IMG/VR virus record: IMGVR_UViG_3300048011_000006
Span: 1 to 32,844 of that record
Reading direction: 5' to 3' (one strand)
DNA from: a virus
DNA length: 32,844 bases
Below, one piece after another: positions 31,552 to 32,844 of this stretch. Both the position numbers and the translations under genes were made by a program. Within the stretch, counting starts at the first letter, position 1; every line of letters begins with the position of its first letter. Under the pieces are notes generated by a model. That model was not told the DNA's origin. It saw only the letters and a program-made list of their open reading frames with translations, and ran no database searches.

Positions 31552-31923
31552 TTACGATGGATCAGGGATGCCGATGTCAAATGTGGCAAGAGTAAATGTG
31601 TTGCCTGATGTAACCGACTGAGAGGCTGTCAGAGCCGCTGTAGCCAGCAAACGAGAGTTTACTGTGTCTACGAGAGCGTAGTGAGTAACTGTACCAGTGC
31701 CTGTGATTGAACCATCTGAGATAGCTGTTACAGACACCTTACGTCCACCGCCTACACGATCACCGGGAGCGCCGATGGAAAGTGAGGAGGAAGAACCAAG
31801 ACTGTAAGTAGAGGTTGCTTCGGTGTAGTCAGTAGCCTCAGCTGAGGTTACATGCACTGCGTTTGCTTCCAAGTCGAGGACTGAAAGCCCTTCGTCGAAA
31901 ACGCGATCATTAAGAAATGCCAT
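31552..31923 (-). CDS. Small virion-associated protein, unknown
   Basis: A 123-aa protein starting MAFLNDRVFDEGLSVL, a form often found in small proteins beside phage portal and fibre genes. It is Ser/Thr/Ala-rich, with a GGRKVSVTAISDGSITGTGTV strand region and an ending (TFTLATFDIGIPDPS) that looks like one edge of a beta sandwich. Its start overlaps the portal stop as TAATG. It is probably a capsid or head-fibre accessory, but nothing further can be read from the sequence. Confidence 0.72.
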   Translation of the reverse strand: MAFLNDRVFDEGLSVLDLEANAVHVTSAEATDYTEATSTYSLGSSSSLSIGAPGDRVGGGRKVSVTAISDGSITGTGTVTHYALVDTVNSRLLATAALTASQSVTSGNTFTLATFDIGIPDPS

Positions 31924-32844
31924 TAGTTAGTTTCCTGTTCTTCTTCAAGAGTTGTTTCTGTAGCCCCATCAGGGTCATAGTTAAGTTCAGCAATGTCCAT
32001 GAGGTTTTGAATGACCTCTGGGTGATTACTGACGTTAATATCTGCGCCATTAAGATTACGCAGGAACCCTGCAATCTCACGAAGATCATGCGGAGCAACA
32101 TCACCAGCCTTGATGGTTGGCATCAGTGAATAGTCCAGACCGTTCAACTCCCATAGGCGTTCAACCAGCTGCTTGTTAAGTACGTCAACGATCTGTTGGA
32201 CGTAGCTCTCAAGCGCACGGAGGAACAGGTCTGTCTTGCTCTTAGACAAGGCGTAAGAACCACCCTGACTGCCGAGCATTAGGAACTCAGACAAGACGCT
32301 CCGAGCAATGTCGTGCTGATAGCGACGAACAATGGGGTCAATGTCGATGTTCCTAGAACCACTAGAAGACATAAGCTCAACGTCAACCAACTTGATGTTA
32401 GTTGGGCTACCATCCTTATCAGGGTAGGTGTCCGATGGAGTAATGATATACCCCTGTTCGTTGAACTTAACGTCACGAAGGATTTGTTCTAGGTTCTGCC
32501 TAAAGGCAGCTTGTGATGGTGTGGCATCAGCTGAAAGGTACTCCGAAGGAATACGGGCAACTGGGATACCAGCAAGCTCACGCTCTACTGCAATCGCTTC
32601 GATAGCTTGTAAGTTGTTTAGGTACTGATAAGACGTATAAGCATTGCGGAGGATACTACGACCGCTGGGATCGCCGTTAATAGAAGTAGTACGGTAATAT
32701 AAGCTCTTACGGACTGGGATATAGTGCTTGCTAACACCGTATCCAGTATCTTGATACATCCCGAGAACATCGCCAGTCTTCCTATCTACATCAAACCGAG
32801 AAACTGTCCAAGGCGCGCGCATTGCGATCTTACGAACACCCATA
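31923..32844 (-). CDS. Portal protein, C-terminal part (5' truncated by window edge)
   Basis: The reading frame runs off the right edge, so only about 307 C-terminal residues are seen. The region SLYYRTTSINGDPSGRSILRN, LQAIEAIAVERELAGIPVARIPSEYL and HDIARSVLSEFLMLGSQGGSYALSKSKTDLF (key residues of each) match phage portal proteins of the DUF935-like type: the ring through which DNA is packaged and ejected. The tail is acidic (TTLEEEQETN). It is first in the visible - strand order; terminase genes are expected beyond the edge. Confidence 0.88.
   Translation of the reverse strand, partial: MGVRKIAMRAPWTVSRFDVDRKTGDVLGMYQDTGYGVSKHYIPVRKSLYYRTTSINGDPSGRSILRNAYTSYQYLNNLQAIEAIAVERELAGIPVARIPSEYLSADATPSQAAFRQNLEQILRDVKFNEQGYIITPSDTYPDKDGSPTNIKLVDVELMSSSGSRNIDIDPIVRRYQHDIARSVLSEFLMLGSQGGSYALSKSKTDLFLRALESYVQQIVDVLNKQLVERLWELNGLDYSLMPTIKAGDVAPHDLREIAGFLRNLNGADINVSNHPEVIQNLMDIAELNYDPDGATETTLEEEQETN

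Overview
The window is part of the genome of a tailed double-stranded DNA phage, almost certainly a long, flexible-tailed (siphovirus-like) phage of a marine or otherwise aquatic alphaproteobacterium. A tape-measure gene and lambda-like tail-tip genes indicate the long tail. The host is inferred from a DUF1127 protein, a holin resembling those of alphaproteobacterial gene transfer agents, and the marine-phage set of class II ribonucleotide reductase, PhoH, MazG-like protein and glutaredoxin. No integrase, repressor or tRNA gene was seen, and the DNA polymerase has Tyr at the diagnostic position 762 (E. coli Pol I numbering). A lytic lifestyle is therefore likely but not proven, because the window is incomplete at both ends.

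Layout: positions 1-8292 lie on the + strand and form a T7-like DNA metabolism block. In order these are family A DNA polymerase (cut by the left edge), a gp2.5-like ssDNA-binding protein, a small ORF, a 5'-3' exonuclease, a T7 endonuclease I homologue, a small ORF, a metallophosphoesterase, an adenine methyltransferase-like protein, a MazG-like pyrophosphohydrolase, a DUF1127 protein, a B12-dependent ribonucleotide reductase, glutaredoxin, PhoH and a 50-aa protein. A bidirectional terminator at 8291-8336 separates this block from the convergent - strand block.

The - strand block is read from the right edge leftwards: portal (cut by the right edge), a small virion protein, a fibre protein, a collagen-like fibre protein, a three-domain glycosyltransferase/2-oxoglutarate oxygenase, an acidic 23-residue-repeat protein, a small beta-rich protein, prohead protease, scaffold, decoration protein, major capsid protein, connector and head-completion proteins, tail terminator, tail tube, tail assembly chaperones, tape measure, tail-tip proteins (M/L/K/J-like), a collar-domain fibre and a lysis cassette (M15 endolysin, spanin-like protein, several small membrane proteins, holin). 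Genes are packed tightly; nine junctions have the stop/start overlap TAATG and several others ATGA. Hairpin terminators follow the major capsid and tail tube genes, probably setting their dose relative to downstream genes.

The standout system is at 25878-29657. A fibre protein carries 96 uninterrupted Gly-X-Y triplets in which all 26 lysines sit in the Y position as paired K-G-Q-K motifs. Directly downstream, 12 nt away, is an enzyme with the same domain types as animal procollagen lysyl hydroxylases (PLOD): a glycosyltransferase-25-like domain, a PLOD-type glycosyltransferase domain and a C-terminal Fe(II)/2-oxoglutarate oxygenase. The sequence suggests that this phage makes collagen carrying hydroxylysine, probably glycosylated, for a virion fibre. 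Other points of interest are the acidic repeat protein, the split protease/scaffold junction with an internal scaffold start, a leader in which a terminator loop is complementary to the region before a start codon, a possible -1 frameshift in the tail chaperones, and a phage-borne DUF1127 protein.
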